Counted from the first letter of the stretch, positions 1 to 9,526 are shown. The stretch is 64,000 nt of DNA from Pseudomonas sp. PB101 (GCF_009764265.1 NZ_RWIR01000092.1:248001-312000); one strand, 5' to 3'. A program made the numbers and translations. Notes: generated by a model from the sequence alone, not told the origin.

Positions 1-2310
1 GGAGGTCGCCAACGAGCACGCCAGGGCGTTCTGCTGTGGATCGACCACCGAACGGACGAAGCCGTCGTTCAGCGCGTGCCAGCGGTTTTCGTGGGTGTAC
101 TGGTCAGTGGCCAGCAACGCCTGCGGCGGATTGTATTCCTCAGGGATCAGGAACAGGCTCTCGTCACGGGACTTCAGGCCCAGGCCGACACGGCTGGAGA
201 TCACCGACACCGGGATCGACAGCATCAGCGAACCGACGATCGGCACCAGCCACCACAGGAAGCTCGGGTTCAGCCAGATCACCAGCATGGCCCAGAAAAA
301 GCCCAGCAGGGTTTGCGGACCATGGCGCTTGATCGCTTCGCTCCACGGCGTGGAGTCGTCGTCACGTTGCGGCGAGTTCCAGGTCGCGGCCCAGCCGAGG
401 AACGCGGCGAGGACGAAGCGGGTGTGGAAGATCATCCGCACCGGCGCCAGCAGCATGGAGAACAGCATCTCCAGCAGCATCGACAGGGTCACCTTGAACT
501 TGCCGCCGAACTCTTTCGCGCCCTTGGCCCAGATCAGGATGATGCTCAACAGCTTCGGCAGGAACAGCAGCACGATGGTGGTCGAGAACAACGCAATCGC
601 CTTGTCCGGGTGCCATTGTGGCCACAGCGGATAGAGCTGGCGCGGTTCGAGGAAGTACTGCGGCTCCATCAGCGTGTTGACCGCCAACAGCGCTGTCGAC
701 AACACCAGGAAGAAGAACCACAACGGTGCCGACAGGTAGGACATCACGCCGGTCAGGAACACCGCGCGGTGTACCGGGTGCATGCCCTTGACCAGGAACA
801 GGCGGAAGTTCATCAGGTTACCGTGGCACCAGCGACGGTCACGCTTGAGTTCGTCCAGCAGGTTCGGCGGCAGTTCTTCATAGCTGCCCGGCAAGTCGTA
901 GGCAATCCACACGCCCCAGCCGGCACGGCGCATCAACGCGGCTTCAACGAAGTCGTGGGACAGGATCGAGCCGGAGAACGCGCCTGTACCCGGCAACGGC
1001 GCCAGGGCGCAGTGGTCGATGAACGGCTTCATGCGGATGATCGCGTTGTGGCCCCAGTAGTGCGACTCGCCCAGTTGCCAGAAGTGCAGGCCGGCGGTGA
1101 ACAGCGGGCCATACACGCGAGTGGCGAACTGCTGCATGCGCGCATACAGGGTGTCCATGCCCGACGCACGTGGCGCGGTCTGGATGATCCCGGCGTCCGG
1201 CGTGGCTTCCATCAGGCGCACCAGACTGGTCAGGCACTCGCCGCTCATCACGGAGTCAGCGTCGAGTACGACCATGTACTTGTAGTCACCGCCCCAGCGA
1301 CGGCAGAAGTCGTCGAGGTTGCCGCTTTTACGTTTTACGCGACGACGACGGCGGCGATAGAAGATCTTGCCGAAGCCGCCGGCTTCGCGGCAGACGTCCA
1401 GCCAGGCCTGCTGCTCGGCAACACAGATATCGGCGTCGTTACTGTCGCTGAGGACGAAGAAGTCGAAACGATCCAGGTCACCCGTGGCCGCCACCGACTC
1501 GAAGGTCGCGCGCAGGCCGGCGAATACCCGGGGCACGTCTTCGTTGCAGATCGGCATCACCAGGGCGGTGCGTGCATCCTTCGGAATCGGCTCGTTGCCG
1601 GCACTTTTCCCGGAGATACGGTATTTATCGTGACCGGTGAGCAACTCGAGGAAGCCCATCAGAGCGGTCCAGAAACCGGCCGAGACCCAGCAGAACAGAA
1701 TCCCGAACAGGATCAGGATGCTGGTCTGCAAGGCATACGGCAGCACTTGCGTGGCGGTTTGCAGCAGCGGTTGGTGCAGCACTTCGTTGAGGTCGACGAA
1801 CGACCAGCCCTGGTACGGCATGATGCCTTTCATGTACCAGCCGGCGACGATGGTCTGGCCGAGCATCAGCAACAGCAGAATGTAGCGACGGATCGAACCA
1901 ACGGTACGCCAGCGCGCAGCCGGCAGGACACGTTCGTCCTTCGGCGGCTTCGGCGGGTTGGTACGACCGGTCATCCGGCGCCAGCCACGCACCAGAATGT
2001 TGGTGCGCCACGGCTCCGGCACGACCTTGGTCCGCCGGATCGGCGGGGTCGCCTTGAGGCAGACCCGGCCGTTGGCGTCGAGCACCAGCATTTCCGCGTC
2101 CTGCAGCTCTTCGGCCGTGCTCAGGGTCAGGCGTTTGCCGACCGAAGCCTGGGCGGCTTCGGTCGGGGCGTCGAACGTCGAAGACGACAGGCGTTCGTGC
2201 AATTCGCTGAAAGACTGGCAGCCCGCGAGTTCCGCGCGCTGCTGGTCGGTCATCGGCAGATGCGCCAGATACTCCGAAAGAGTTTCTGGCCGTACTTGAG
2301 AGTTACTCAT
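1..2310 (-). CDS. opgH: Glucans biosynthesis glucosyltransferase H (partial, C-terminus beyond window)
   Basis: Inner-membrane glycosyltransferase that builds the beta-1,2-glucan backbone of osmoregulated periplasmic glucans from UDP-glucose. The ATG at 2310 overlaps the opgG stop by 8 bases. 770 codons are visible; family members are about 850 residues, so roughly the last 80-90 are missing off the left edge. Two membrane segments are visible near residues 140-155 and 185-205 (YILLLLMLGQTIVAGWYM; TSILILFGILFCW), followed by a GT2-type cytoplasmic domain with VMPICNED, an acidic VVLDADS motif and, further on, a DRRWCHGN stretch matching the (Q/R)xxRW region of processive GT2 enzymes. Translation is coupled to opgG upstream. 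Identification is confident; the truncation is only the window boundary. Confidence 0.96.
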   Translation of the reverse strand, partial: MSNSQVRPETLSEYLAHLPMTDQQRAELAGCQSFSELHERLSSSTFDAPTEAAQASVGKRLTLSTAEELQDAEMLVLDANGRVCLKATPPIRRTKVVPEPWRTNILVRGWRRMTGRTNPPKPPKDERVLPAARWRTVGSIRRYILLLLMLGQTIVAGWYMKGIMPYQGWSFVDLNEVLHQPLLQTATQVLPYALQTSILILFGILFCWVSAGFWTALMGFLELLTGHDKYRISGKSAGNEPIPKDARTALVMPICNEDVPRVFAGLRATFESVAATGDLDRFDFFVLSDSNDADICVAEQQAWLDVCREAGGFGKIFYRRRRRRVKRKSGNLDDFCRRWGGDYKYMVVLDADSVMSGECLTSLVRLMEATPDAGIIQTAPRASGMDTLYARMQQFATRVYGPLFTAGLHFWQLGESHYWGHNAIIRMKPFIDHCALAPLPGTGAFSGSILSHDFVEAALMRRAGWGVWIAYDLPGSYEELPPNLLDELKRDRRWCHGNLMNFRLFLVKGMHPVHRAVFLTGVMSYLSAPLWFFFLVLSTALLAVNTLMEPQYFLEPRQLYPLWPQWHPDKAIALFSTTIVLLFLPKLLSIILIWAKGAKEFGGKFKVTLSMLLEMLFSMLLAPVRMIFHTRFVLAAFLGWAATWNSPQRDDDSTPWSEAIKRHGPQTLLGFFWAMLVIWLNPSFLWWLVPIVGSLMLSIPVSVISSRVGLGLKSRDESLFLIPEEYNPPQALLATDQYTHENRWHALNDGFVRSVVDPQQNALACSLATS

Positions 2311-4117
2311 CGGCAGGCAACTGATAGCTCCAGGTCTCGGTCAGGACTTCTTCAGTCGGGGCCGATTCCGGTGTGGCTGGGGCCGCGTCGGCAGCGACAG
2401 GCTGCTTGGCGTCTGTATTGGCCTTGTCCTTGGCATCTGCAACAGGCTTGGCTTCGGCCTGCTTGGCTTCCGCTTGCTTGGCTTCCTTGTCCGCTTTCTC
2501 TTGTTGCTTGGCGGCGACCTTGTCGGCCTTGGCAACCGACGAGTTCGACGACGGAATCGACGTCTTGGCCAGGTCCGCAGGCACGATGTTCTGCACCAGC
2601 GCGGCACGCATCTCGGTGGACTTGCCCGGATCCTTGATCTTCATCCGCAGGGTCAGGCGCCAGCCCTTGGTTTCAGGGTTGTAGCGCACGCTGTTTTCCA
2701 CCAGCTCGGCGTTGTCGCCGACGCTGACCTGGCTGCGAACTTCCGCATCGGCCGGCAATGCCGCCAGGGACGGGCCTTCGAAGTCCACCAGGTAGGCAAC
2801 GCTGCCATCCGGCTGACGAATCAGGTTGGACTGCTTGACGTCACCGGTCGAACGCAGGGTCTGCTTGACCCAGGCGCTGTCCGGCGCGTGAATCGAGGCT
2901 TCATCCATGGTCCAGTGCATACGATAAGCGACATCGAGCGGCTGGCCGGGTTCCGGCAATTTTTCAGGGTTCCAGAAAGCAACGATGTTGTCGTTGGTTT
3001 CGTCGGCGGTCGGAATTTCGACCAGGTCGACCGTACCCTTGCCCCAATCACCCTTCGGCTCGATCCAGGCGCTTGGGCGCTTGTCGTAGCGGTCGTCGAG
3101 GTCTTCATAGTGGCTGAAGTCGCGACCACGCTGCAGCAGACCGAAGCCGCGCGGGTTCTCTACCGAGAAGTTGCTCACGGCCAGGTGTTTCGGGTTGTTC
3201 AGCGGACGCCAGATCCACTCGCCGTTGCCGGCATGGATCGCCAGGCCGCTGGAGTCGTGCAGCTCGCGACGGTAGTTGAGTACTTTCGACGGCTGGTTGG
3301 CGCCGAACAGGTACATGCTGGTCAACGGGGCGATACCCAGCTTGCCGACCTTGTCACGCAGGTACATCTGCGCCTTGACGTCGACGATGGTGTCGCTGCC
3401 CGGACGCAGGGTCAGGCGATAGGCGCCGGTGGCACGAGGAGAATCGAGCAGGGCGAAGATCACCAGGTGCTTGTCGCCTGGCTTGGGCTGCTGAATCCAG
3501 AACTCGCGGAAACGCGGGAATTCTTCGCCGGACGGCAATGCGGTATCCAGCGCCATGCCGCGAGCGGACAAACCATAGACGTGACCCTTGCCGACGACGC
3601 GGAAGTAGCTCGCGCCGAGCATGGTCATGATTTCGTCTTGCTTGTCGGCCTTGTTGATCGGGTACAGCACACGGAAACCGGCATAACCCAGTTGTTCAGT
3701 GGCCTTGGGATCGAACTGCATGTCGCCGAAGTCGAAACGACTCGGGTCGTATTTGATCTCTTCGACGGTGTTCGCCGTGATTTCGTTGATTTTCACCGGC
3801 GTATCGAAATGCATGCCCTGGTGATAGAAGGACAGCTTGAACGGCGTCTTCTGATCAGCCCACTCGGCTTTTTCCGTCAGAAAACGAATTTTCTGATAGT
3901 CCGCGAATTTCATGTCGCGGAACTCGTTCGGCAGGTTACTGCGCGGCGCTTCGTACTTCTGCGCGGCCAGCTCTTTTGCCTTGACCGATACATCGTCCAG
4001 ACTGAATGCCCAAAGCTGGCCGGCGCTGAGCAGGCAGAGCAGTGCAGAGCCCGCTACCAGGGCGCTGCGTAACCGTTTGGCAGACAATTTTGGTGCGTTA
4101 CAGGGACTAACAATCAC
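2303..4117 (-). CDS. opgG: Glucans biosynthesis protein G (periplasmic)
   Basis: Periplasmic protein needed for osmoregulated periplasmic glucan synthesis, thought to add the beta-1,6 branches to the backbone made by OpgH. The open frame can begin at TTG 4144, but the GTG at 4117 is preferred: it has GAGG seven bases upstream and gives a protein starting MIVSPCNAPKLSAK followed by a clear signal peptide (hydrophobic ALVAGSALLCLLSAG, cleavage after LWA). That gives 604 residues. The mature protein is the MdoG beta-sandwich domain, with a low-complexity Lys/Ala/Glu-rich tail (repeated KQAEAK) before a short conserved-looking end. It overlaps opgH by 8 bases, so the two form a coupled operon. 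The charged tail is longer than in enteric OpgG (about 510 residues). Confidence 0.95.
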   Translation of the reverse strand: MIVSPCNAPKLSAKRLRSALVAGSALLCLLSAGQLWAFSLDDVSVKAKELAAQKYEAPRSNLPNEFRDMKFADYQKIRFLTEKAEWADQKTPFKLSFYHQGMHFDTPVKINEITANTVEEIKYDPSRFDFGDMQFDPKATEQLGYAGFRVLYPINKADKQDEIMTMLGASYFRVVGKGHVYGLSARGMALDTALPSGEEFPRFREFWIQQPKPGDKHLVIFALLDSPRATGAYRLTLRPGSDTIVDVKAQMYLRDKVGKLGIAPLTSMYLFGANQPSKVLNYRRELHDSSGLAIHAGNGEWIWRPLNNPKHLAVSNFSVENPRGFGLLQRGRDFSHYEDLDDRYDKRPSAWIEPKGDWGKGTVDLVEIPTADETNDNIVAFWNPEKLPEPGQPLDVAYRMHWTMDEASIHAPDSAWVKQTLRSTGDVKQSNLIRQPDGSVAYLVDFEGPSLAALPADAEVRSQVSVGDNAELVENSVRYNPETKGWRLTLRMKIKDPGKSTEMRAALVQNIVPADLAKTSIPSSNSSVAKADKVAAKQQEKADKEAKQAEAKQAEAKPVADAKDKANTDAKQPVAADAAPATPESAPTEEVLTETWSYQLPADE

Positions 4118-4438
4118 GAGCAACCCTCGCCGAAAACAGATCAAAAAACCAACGGCCAGTTAAAGGGTCTGCACGGTGTACGGTATGAAAAAACCGCCCT
4201 TGCAAACCACTCTTGCCAAGTTGGCGAGCATTGTTCCGACTCCGCTGGGGCGAAATGATTCCCCAATCGGATCCAGACAAGTCTCTACCTAAGTCAAAAT
4301 GGACCAACGAACGCTGATCCCCGTAGCGCGCGATTATCTAGCAGGCCGCGTTACAACGCATCAGGGGTAACAAAGTATTTATCGAGATAAAGCCCTGTTT
4401 TCAGTCGAAATGAGCCTAAAAACTTGTTTCAAGCGCTT
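4118..4438. other. Non-coding region between dtd and opgG
   Basis: 321 bases with no supported gene. It must hold the opgGH promoter (reading leftward). A TGCTAGATAAT stretch on the minus strand (about 4335-4345) resembles an extended -10 but has no convincing -35. An inverted repeat GTTAC (4350-4354) / GTAAC (4367-4371) lies just upstream of it. No intrinsic terminator for dtd was recognised. Confidence 0.4.
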
Positions 4439-4876
4439 TCAGGTCTGTAACAGGAAGGTTACCGGGCCATCATTGACCAGGTGCACCTGCATATCCGCGC
4501 CGAATCTACCTGATGCCACAGTGCCATGCACCTGTTTCGCTTTGCTTAATAGATAGTCGAACAACTCCTCTCCCAACGCCGGAGGGGCCGCCGTCGAGAA
4601 ACCGGGACGCAGCCCGCTTCTGGTATCGGCAGCCAGGGTGAACTGAGAGACCAGCAGCAGCCCGCCGCCCACATCCGCCAGGGACAGATTCATCTTGCCC
4701 TCGGCGTCACTGAACACACGATAGTTAAGCAGCTTATTGAGAAGTTTGTCGGCGCTGGCCCGCGTGTCGTCGGGCTCCACCGCCACCAGGACGAGCAATC
4801 CCTGATCGACGGCACCCACGACCTCGCCCGCCACCTCGACTCGCGCGCCACGCACCCGTTGCAGCAGGCCCTTCAT
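4439..4876 (-). CDS. dtd: D-aminoacyl-tRNA deacylase
   Basis: Hydrolyses D-amino acids (and glycine mischarged on tRNA-Ala) from tRNA; cytoplasmic proofreading enzyme. 145 residues, the usual family length. Both signature motifs are visible: SQFTL near residue 77 with the following TRSGLRPGFS segment, and the C-terminal NDGPVTF with the Gly-cisPro pair that enforces chirality. Its ATG overlaps the stop of pip by 4 bases (ATGA), so it is translated together with that gene. Confidence 0.97.
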   Translation of the reverse strand: MKGLLQRVRGARVEVAGEVVGAVDQGLLVLVAVEPDDTRASADKLLNKLLNYRVFSDAEGKMNLSLADVGGGLLLVSQFTLAADTRSGLRPGFSTAAPPALGEELFDYLLSKAKQVHGTVASGRFGADMQVHLVNDGPVTFLLQT

Positions 4877-5844
4877 GCTTCGTCAGGCGCCAGATCGAGC
4901 AGACGTCGCGCCATCTGATCAGCGGCGCGGACCAGCGCGTCGGTGATGCCCGGCTCGGAAGCGGCATGTCCGGCGTCGCGGATGACCTGCAGTTCGCTGT
5001 TCGGCCAGGCTTGGTGCAATTCCCAGGCGTTGTCCAGCGGACAGATCACGTCATAACGGCCATGGATGATCACGCCGGGCAAATGGGCGATCTTGCCCAT
5101 GTCGCGGATCAACTGGTTCGGCTCCAGGAAGGCGTTGTTGCTGAAGTAGTGGCATTCGATGCGGGCAATCGACAATGCACGCTGTGGCTCGGAGAAGCGG
5201 TCGACCACCAGCGGGTTCGGACGCAGGGTCGCAGTACGGCCCTCCCAGGTGGACCAGGCCTTGGCCGCATGCATCTGGGCAATCTGGTCGTTGCCGACCA
5301 GGCGTTTGTGGAACGCGGTCAGCAAGTCGCCGCGCTCATCCAGCGGGATCGGCGCGATGTAGTCCTGCCAGTAATCGGGGAACAGACGACTGGCGCCAGC
5401 CTGGTAGAACCATTCGATTTCCTGCGGCCGGCACAGAAAGATCCCGCGCAGGATCAGCCCGTGAACCCGCTCAGGGTGGGTTTGCGCGTAAGCCAGTGCC
5501 AGGGTCGAACCCCAGGAGCCGCCAAACAGCACCCATTTGTCGATGCCCAGGTGCTGGCGGATTCGCTCGAGGTCGGCGACCAGATCCCAGGTGGTGTTGT
5601 TTTCCAGGCTGGCGTGTGGCGTGGAACGACCGCAGCCGCGCTGATCGAAAGTGACAATGCGATACAGGTTGGGATCGAAGAAGCATCGACTCTGGGCATC
5701 ACATCCGGCACCGGGGCCGCCGTGGATGAACACCACCGGCAAACCTTCCGGTGAACCGCTTTCGTCGACGTACAGGGTGTGGGTCGCATCGACGGCCAGA
5801 TCGTGCCGGGCGTAGGGTTTGATCTGCGGGTACAAAGTCTGCAT
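4873..5844 (-). CDS. pip: Proline iminopeptidase
   Basis: Cytoplasmic alpha/beta-hydrolase of peptidase family S33 that removes N-terminal proline from peptides. 323 residues, full length. The oxyanion-hole stretch HGGPGAG is near residue 41, the nucleophile elbow GGSWGS near residue 109, the catalytic Asp in GRYDVICP and the His in DAGHAAS near the C-terminus. First gene of a two-gene pip-dtd unit with a 4-base overlap. Confidence 0.96.
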   Translation of the reverse strand: MQTLYPQIKPYARHDLAVDATHTLYVDESGSPEGLPVVFIHGGPGAGCDAQSRCFFDPNLYRIVTFDQRGCGRSTPHASLENNTTWDLVADLERIRQHLGIDKWVLFGGSWGSTLALAYAQTHPERVHGLILRGIFLCRPQEIEWFYQAGASRLFPDYWQDYIAPIPLDERGDLLTAFHKRLVGNDQIAQMHAAKAWSTWEGRTATLRPNPLVVDRFSEPQRALSIARIECHYFSNNAFLEPNQLIRDMGKIAHLPGVIIHGRYDVICPLDNAWELHQAWPNSELQVIRDAGHAASEPGITDALVRAADQMARRLLDLAPDEA

Positions 5845-5941
5845 TGCGCGCTCCGTAAGGGGTCGAGGTCATCCCTGGGGGGACTTCTATTATTCTGCCG
5901 TGGGGCATCATAAACCCGAATTACGTCAATGAGCATGTACA

Positions 5942-6041
5942 TGTAGGAGCGAGCCTGCTCGCGAAGAACGTGAGGACGCCGCTTTCATCCAGATAGCCCA
6001 CGTCATCGTTAACGTCCATCGCGAGCAGGCTCGCTCCTACA
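5942..6041. repeat. REPIN (inverted REP pair), GCGAGC subtype
   Basis: Inverted arms TGTAGGAGCGAGCCTGCTCG and its complement at 6018-6041 flank about 50 bases of unrelated sequence. It lies between pip and the 3' end of hutG; the right arm ends 4 bases before the hutG stop codon. Typical non-autonomous pseudomonad repeat mobilised by RAYT transposases; no RAYT gene is in this window. Confidence 0.92.
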
Positions 6042-6045
6042 GGCT

Positions 6046-6849
6046 TCAGTGCTTGTAGTGTTCCTGCCCCCAGGCGAGCAAGCCTTGCAGCAACTCCTTC
6101 AACACCACCCGCGTCGGCTCCGCCAGGTCCGGGCGATAACGGAACGGCTCGAACTCTTCCATATAAGTGCACTGGCCCAATTCCAGTTGCACGGCGTGGA
6201 TGTTCTCGGCCGGGTTACCGTAATGGCGGGTGATGTGGCCGCCCTTGAAGCGTCCGTTCAATACGTGGGTGTAATTGTCGTGACGCGTGCAGATCGCTTC
6301 CAGTTGGGTCGCAAGTTGAGGGTCGCAACTGGCGCCATTGAAAGTGCCGAGGTTGAAGTCCGGCAGCTTGCCGTCGAACAGGTGCGGAATGATCGAGCGG
6401 ATCGAGTGCGCATCGAACAGCAGGGCGTAGCCGAACTCGGCTTTCAGACGCGCCAGTTCGTTTTGCAGAGTGCTGTGATAAGGCGTCCAGACCTTTTCAA
6501 GATACGTGGCGCGCTCTTCTTTCGAAGGCTCCAAGCCCTCTCGGAACAACGGAATTCCGTCAAACAATGTCGCCGGATACAGGCCAGTGGTCGCGCCCAC
6601 GTACAAAGGCTTGTCGTCGGACGGCCGGTTCAGGTCGATGACGAACCGCGAATACTCGGCGGCCAGGGTACTGGCGCCCAGTTCGGCGGCGAAATCGTAC
6701 AGCTGCGGAATGTGCCAGTCGGTGTCCGGCAGGCTTTTCGCGTCAGGGATCAATCCGGCTTCGACCGCCGGGGTCAGGCGCACACCGGCATGCGGCATGC
6801 TGATCAGCAGCGGTACGCGGCCTTGTTTGAAGTTCAGAACCTTATCCAC
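6046..6849 (-). CDS. hutG: N-formylglutamate deformylase
   Basis: Last enzyme of the five-step histidine degradation route: hydrolyses N-formyl-L-glutamate to glutamate and formate. The GTG start at 6849 (protein MDKVLNFKQGRVPLL) is chosen because AGGAG lies seven bases upstream; a longer frame to 6909 lacks a ribosome site. 267 residues, full length. FGH-amidohydrolase family features include the N-terminal PLLISMPHAG and the FDAHSIRS segment around the middle. Last gene of the hutU-hutG unit, ten bases after hutI. Followed by a REPIN rather than a recognisable intrinsic terminator. Confidence 0.96.
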   Translation of the reverse strand: MDKVLNFKQGRVPLLISMPHAGVRLTPAVEAGLIPDAKSLPDTDWHIPQLYDFAAELGASTLAAEYSRFVIDLNRPSDDKPLYVGATTGLYPATLFDGIPLFREGLEPSKEERATYLEKVWTPYHSTLQNELARLKAEFGYALLFDAHSIRSIIPHLFDGKLPDFNLGTFNGASCDPQLATQLEAICTRHDNYTHVLNGRFKGGHITRHYGNPAENIHAVQLELGQCTYMEEFEPFRYRPDLAEPTRVVLKELLQGLLAWGQEHYKH

Positions 6850-6859
6850 AACTGCTCTC

Positions 6860-8065
6860 CTACAGATTTGTCTCGACGCCGTGGCGCACGACGCGTTTTT
6901 CCAGGTCACCGCCCAACCAGTAAGACAGGTCGGCCGGACGATCGATTTGCCAGGCGACGAAGTCCGCGACCTTGCCGGCCTCCAGCGAGCCGTGCGTATC
7001 GGCCATGCCCAGCGCGGTAGCGGCGTGAATCGTGGCGCCAGCCAAGGCTTCTTCCGGGGTCATGCGGAAACAGGTGCAGGCCATGTTCAGCATCAGGCGC
7101 AACGACAGTCCGGGCGAGGTGCCGGGGTTGAGGTCGGTGGAAATGGCGACTTTTACACCGTGCTTGCGCAGGGCTTCCATCGGCGGCAGCTGGGTTTCAC
7201 GCAGGAAGTAGAACGCGCCGGGCAGCAGCACAGCGACCGTGCCGGATGCGGCCATGGCGATGGCGTCTTCCTCGGTCATGAATTCCAGGTGATCGGCCGA
7301 CAGTGCGTGATAACGCGCCGCCAGGCTCGAGCCGTGCAGCGACGATAATTGTTCGGCGTGCAGTTTTACCGGCAATCCGAGCTTGCCGGCGCTGATGAAC
7401 ACCCGCTCGACTTGCGCCGGGGAAAACGCCAGGTACTCACAGAATGCGTCCACGGCATCCACCAGTCCCTCGGCGGCCAGCGCCGGGAGCATCTCGGTGC
7501 AGATGTGCTCGATGTAGTCATCGGCGCGGTCGGTGTATTCCGGCGGCAAGGCGTGGGCCGCCAGGCAGGTGCTGCGCACGCTGACCGGAAGCTCGGCACC
7601 AAGGCGTCGGATGACCCGCAGGGTCTTGCGTTCGTTGGCCAGGTCCAGACCGTAGCCGGATTTCATTTCGACCGTGGTCACACCATCACGCATCAGACTT
7701 TTCAGGCGCTTGGCGGCACTGGCGAACAGCTCATCTTCGCTGGCCGCGCGCGTGGCGCGCACGGTGCTGGCGATGCCGCCACCGCTGGCGGCGATTTCCG
7801 CGTAGCTGACGCCTTGCAGGCGCTTTTCGAATTCGCCGCTGCGGTTACCGCCGAACACCGTATGGGTGTGGCAGTCGATCAGGCCCGGCGTGACCCAGGC
7901 TCCTTGCAAATCGTTGACCAGCGGGTACTCGCCCGCCGGCAGGTCAGCGCGCGGGCCGACCCACTCAATGAGCGCACCTGACGTCACGATGGCCGCGTCC
8001 TCGATGATCGAGTAGACGCCTTGCGCCATGGTTGCGACGTGGCAGTGTTGCCAGAGAGTTTTCAT
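6860..8065 (-). CDS. hutI: Imidazolonepropionase
   Basis: Metal-dependent amidohydrolase that opens 4-imidazolone-5-propionate to N-formimino-L-glutamate, step three of histidine degradation. 401 residues. The metal-binding HTH motif sits in DCHTHTVFGG near residue 64, other ligands in KLHAEQ and SADHLEF, and the Asp in STDLNPGTS near residue 320. GGAGG lies six bases before the ATG. Sits between hutT (upstream) and hutG (downstream) in the operon. Confidence 0.97.
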   Translation of the reverse strand: MKTLWQHCHVATMAQGVYSIIEDAAIVTSGALIEWVGPRADLPAGEYPLVNDLQGAWVTPGLIDCHTHTVFGGNRSGEFEKRLQGVSYAEIAASGGGIASTVRATRAASEDELFASAAKRLKSLMRDGVTTVEMKSGYGLDLANERKTLRVIRRLGAELPVSVRSTCLAAHALPPEYTDRADDYIEHICTEMLPALAAEGLVDAVDAFCEYLAFSPAQVERVFISAGKLGLPVKLHAEQLSSLHGSSLAARYHALSADHLEFMTEEDAIAMAASGTVAVLLPGAFYFLRETQLPPMEALRKHGVKVAISTDLNPGTSPGLSLRLMLNMACTCFRMTPEEALAGATIHAATALGMADTHGSLEAGKVADFVAWQIDRPADLSYWLGGDLEKRVVRHGVETNL

Positions 8066-8082
8066 CCGTGGCCTCCGTTAGG

Positions 8083-9489
8083 TTATCGATGAGAAAAAGT
8101 AGGGTCCTGCGTCACCAGGGCTGCCTGGCCCGCCGCCGGTTTCACCCACGTCAGGTAAGCCAGCACCAGCAACACGATCCAGACCACGCCGACAATCAGC
8201 GCTGCTTGGGTGTCCGGGAAGTAGCCCAGCACGCCGAAAATGAACAGCATGAAGGCAATCGCCGCCGCCGGCGCATAGGGCCAGAGCGGTACCGGGAATT
8301 TCAGTTGTGCCACCTGCTCGGCGCTCATGGAGCGGCGCATGGCCACTTGGGTCACCAGAATCATCATCCAGACCCACACCGTGGCAAAGGTCGCGATGGA
8401 CGCGATCAGCAGGAACACGTTTTCCGGGATCAAATAGTTCAGCAACACGCCCAGCAACAGCGCGGCACTCATCACCACGACCGTCATCCATGGCACGCCA
8501 TTGCGCGACAGGCGGGCGAAGCCCTTGGGTGCATGGCCTTGCTGGGCCAGACCGAACATCATGCGGCCAGCGCCGAAGATGTCACTGTTGATCGCCGAAA
8601 TCGCCGCCGTGATCACCACGATATTGAGAATGGTGGCCGCCGAGCTGATCCCCAGCTTGTCGAAAATCTGCACGAACGGGCTGCCCTGGCTGCCGATCTG
8701 CTGCCATGGAAAGATCGACATCAGCACCAGCATCGTCAGCACGTAGAACAGCAGGATCCGTAACGGCACGGCATTGATCGCCCGGGGCAGCACGTGCTGC
8801 GGGTCCTTGGCTTCACCTGCCGTTACACCGATGATTTCAATACCGCCAAACGCAAACATCACCACCGCGAACGACGCGATCAGACCGCCCATGCCATTGG
8901 GCATGAAGCCGCCCTGGGTCCAGAGGTTACTGATGTCGGTCGCCTGGCCTGGGGCCGAGCTGATGCCGAACCACATGATGCCGAAACCGCCCAGGATCAT
9001 CGCGACGATGGCCGCGACCTTGAGCAGCGACAGCCAGAACTCCATTTCACCGAAGACTTTGACGTTGCACAGGTTCAGGCCGCCGACGATGGAAACGACA
9101 CCCAGCACCCAGATCCAGCGGGAAACCTCCGGGAACCAGAAGCCCATGTAGATACCGAATGCGGTGACATCGGCCATGCCGACGATGACCATTTCGAATG
9201 CGTAGGTCCAACCGAGGATGAAGCCCGCCATCGGTCCCAGATAGGTGCTGGCGTACTGGCCAAAGGAACCGGCCACCGGATTGTGCACCGCCATCTCACC
9301 GAGGGCGCGCATGACCATGAACACCGCCGCGCCACCGATCAGGTACGCAAGCAGGACCGCAGGCCCGGCCATTTGAATGGCCGAGGCAGAACCGTAAAAC
9401 AGCCCGGTGCCGATAGCCGACCCCAGCGCCATGAAGCGAATATGTCGGGCAGAGAGCCCGCGTTTCAAACCCTTTTCAGACTGTTGCAT
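8083..9489 (-). CDS. hutT: Histidine permease HutT (APC family)
   Basis: Amino acid-polyamine-organocation transporter with about 12 predicted membrane helices, 468 residues; by position in the hut operon it is the high-capacity L-histidine importer (called HutTh in the P. fluorescens literature, as I recall). The first helix carries the family motif GSAIGTGLFYG near residue 27, with a characteristic cytoplasmic start MQQSEKGLKRGLSARH. The GGGA-type ribosome site is preceded by an AAYAAYAA motif, suggesting Hfq/Crc translational repression. Substrate specificity is inferred from context. Confidence 0.9.
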   Translation of the reverse strand: MQQSEKGLKRGLSARHIRFMALGSAIGTGLFYGSASAIQMAGPAVLLAYLIGGAAVFMVMRALGEMAVHNPVAGSFGQYASTYLGPMAGFILGWTYAFEMVIVGMADVTAFGIYMGFWFPEVSRWIWVLGVVSIVGGLNLCNVKVFGEMEFWLSLLKVAAIVAMILGGFGIMWFGISSAPGQATDISNLWTQGGFMPNGMGGLIASFAVVMFAFGGIEIIGVTAGEAKDPQHVLPRAINAVPLRILLFYVLTMLVLMSIFPWQQIGSQGSPFVQIFDKLGISSAATILNIVVITAAISAINSDIFGAGRMMFGLAQQGHAPKGFARLSRNGVPWMTVVVMSAALLLGVLLNYLIPENVFLLIASIATFATVWVWMMILVTQVAMRRSMSAEQVAQLKFPVPLWPYAPAAAIAFMLFIFGVLGYFPDTQAALIVGVVWIVLLVLAYLTWVKPAAGQAALVTQDPTFSHR

Positions 9490-9502
9490 TTCTCGTCCCT
9501 AA

Positions 9503-9513
9503 TTATTGTTATT
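9503..9513 (-). promoter_or_regulatory. AAYAAYAA (Hfq/Crc-type CA) motif before hutT
   Basis: On the minus strand the leader reads AATAACAATAA, which contains two overlapping AAYAAYAA matches, placed 2 bases before the AGGGA ribosome-binding sequence of hutT. This is where Hfq/Crc binding blocks translation of catabolic genes in Pseudomonas. Function is inferred; the motif itself is plain in the sequence. Confidence 0.65.
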
Positions 9514-9526
9514 CGACGTTAAATCG

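Noticed and set aside
76..2637. 853-residue plus-strand open frame
   Set aside because: Antisense shadow of opgH and opgG; composition (Gln/Arg/His rich) and lack of any family resemblance are typical of reverse-strand frames in GC-rich genes.
2474..4072. 532-residue plus-strand open frame
   Set aside because: Antisense to opgG, which has a signal peptide, ribosome site and family match.
4350..4371. GTTAC-N12-GTAAC inverted repeat upstream of opgG as a CbrB site
   Set aside because: No sigma-54 promoter follows it, and such short repeats are expected by chance; recorded only in the region description.
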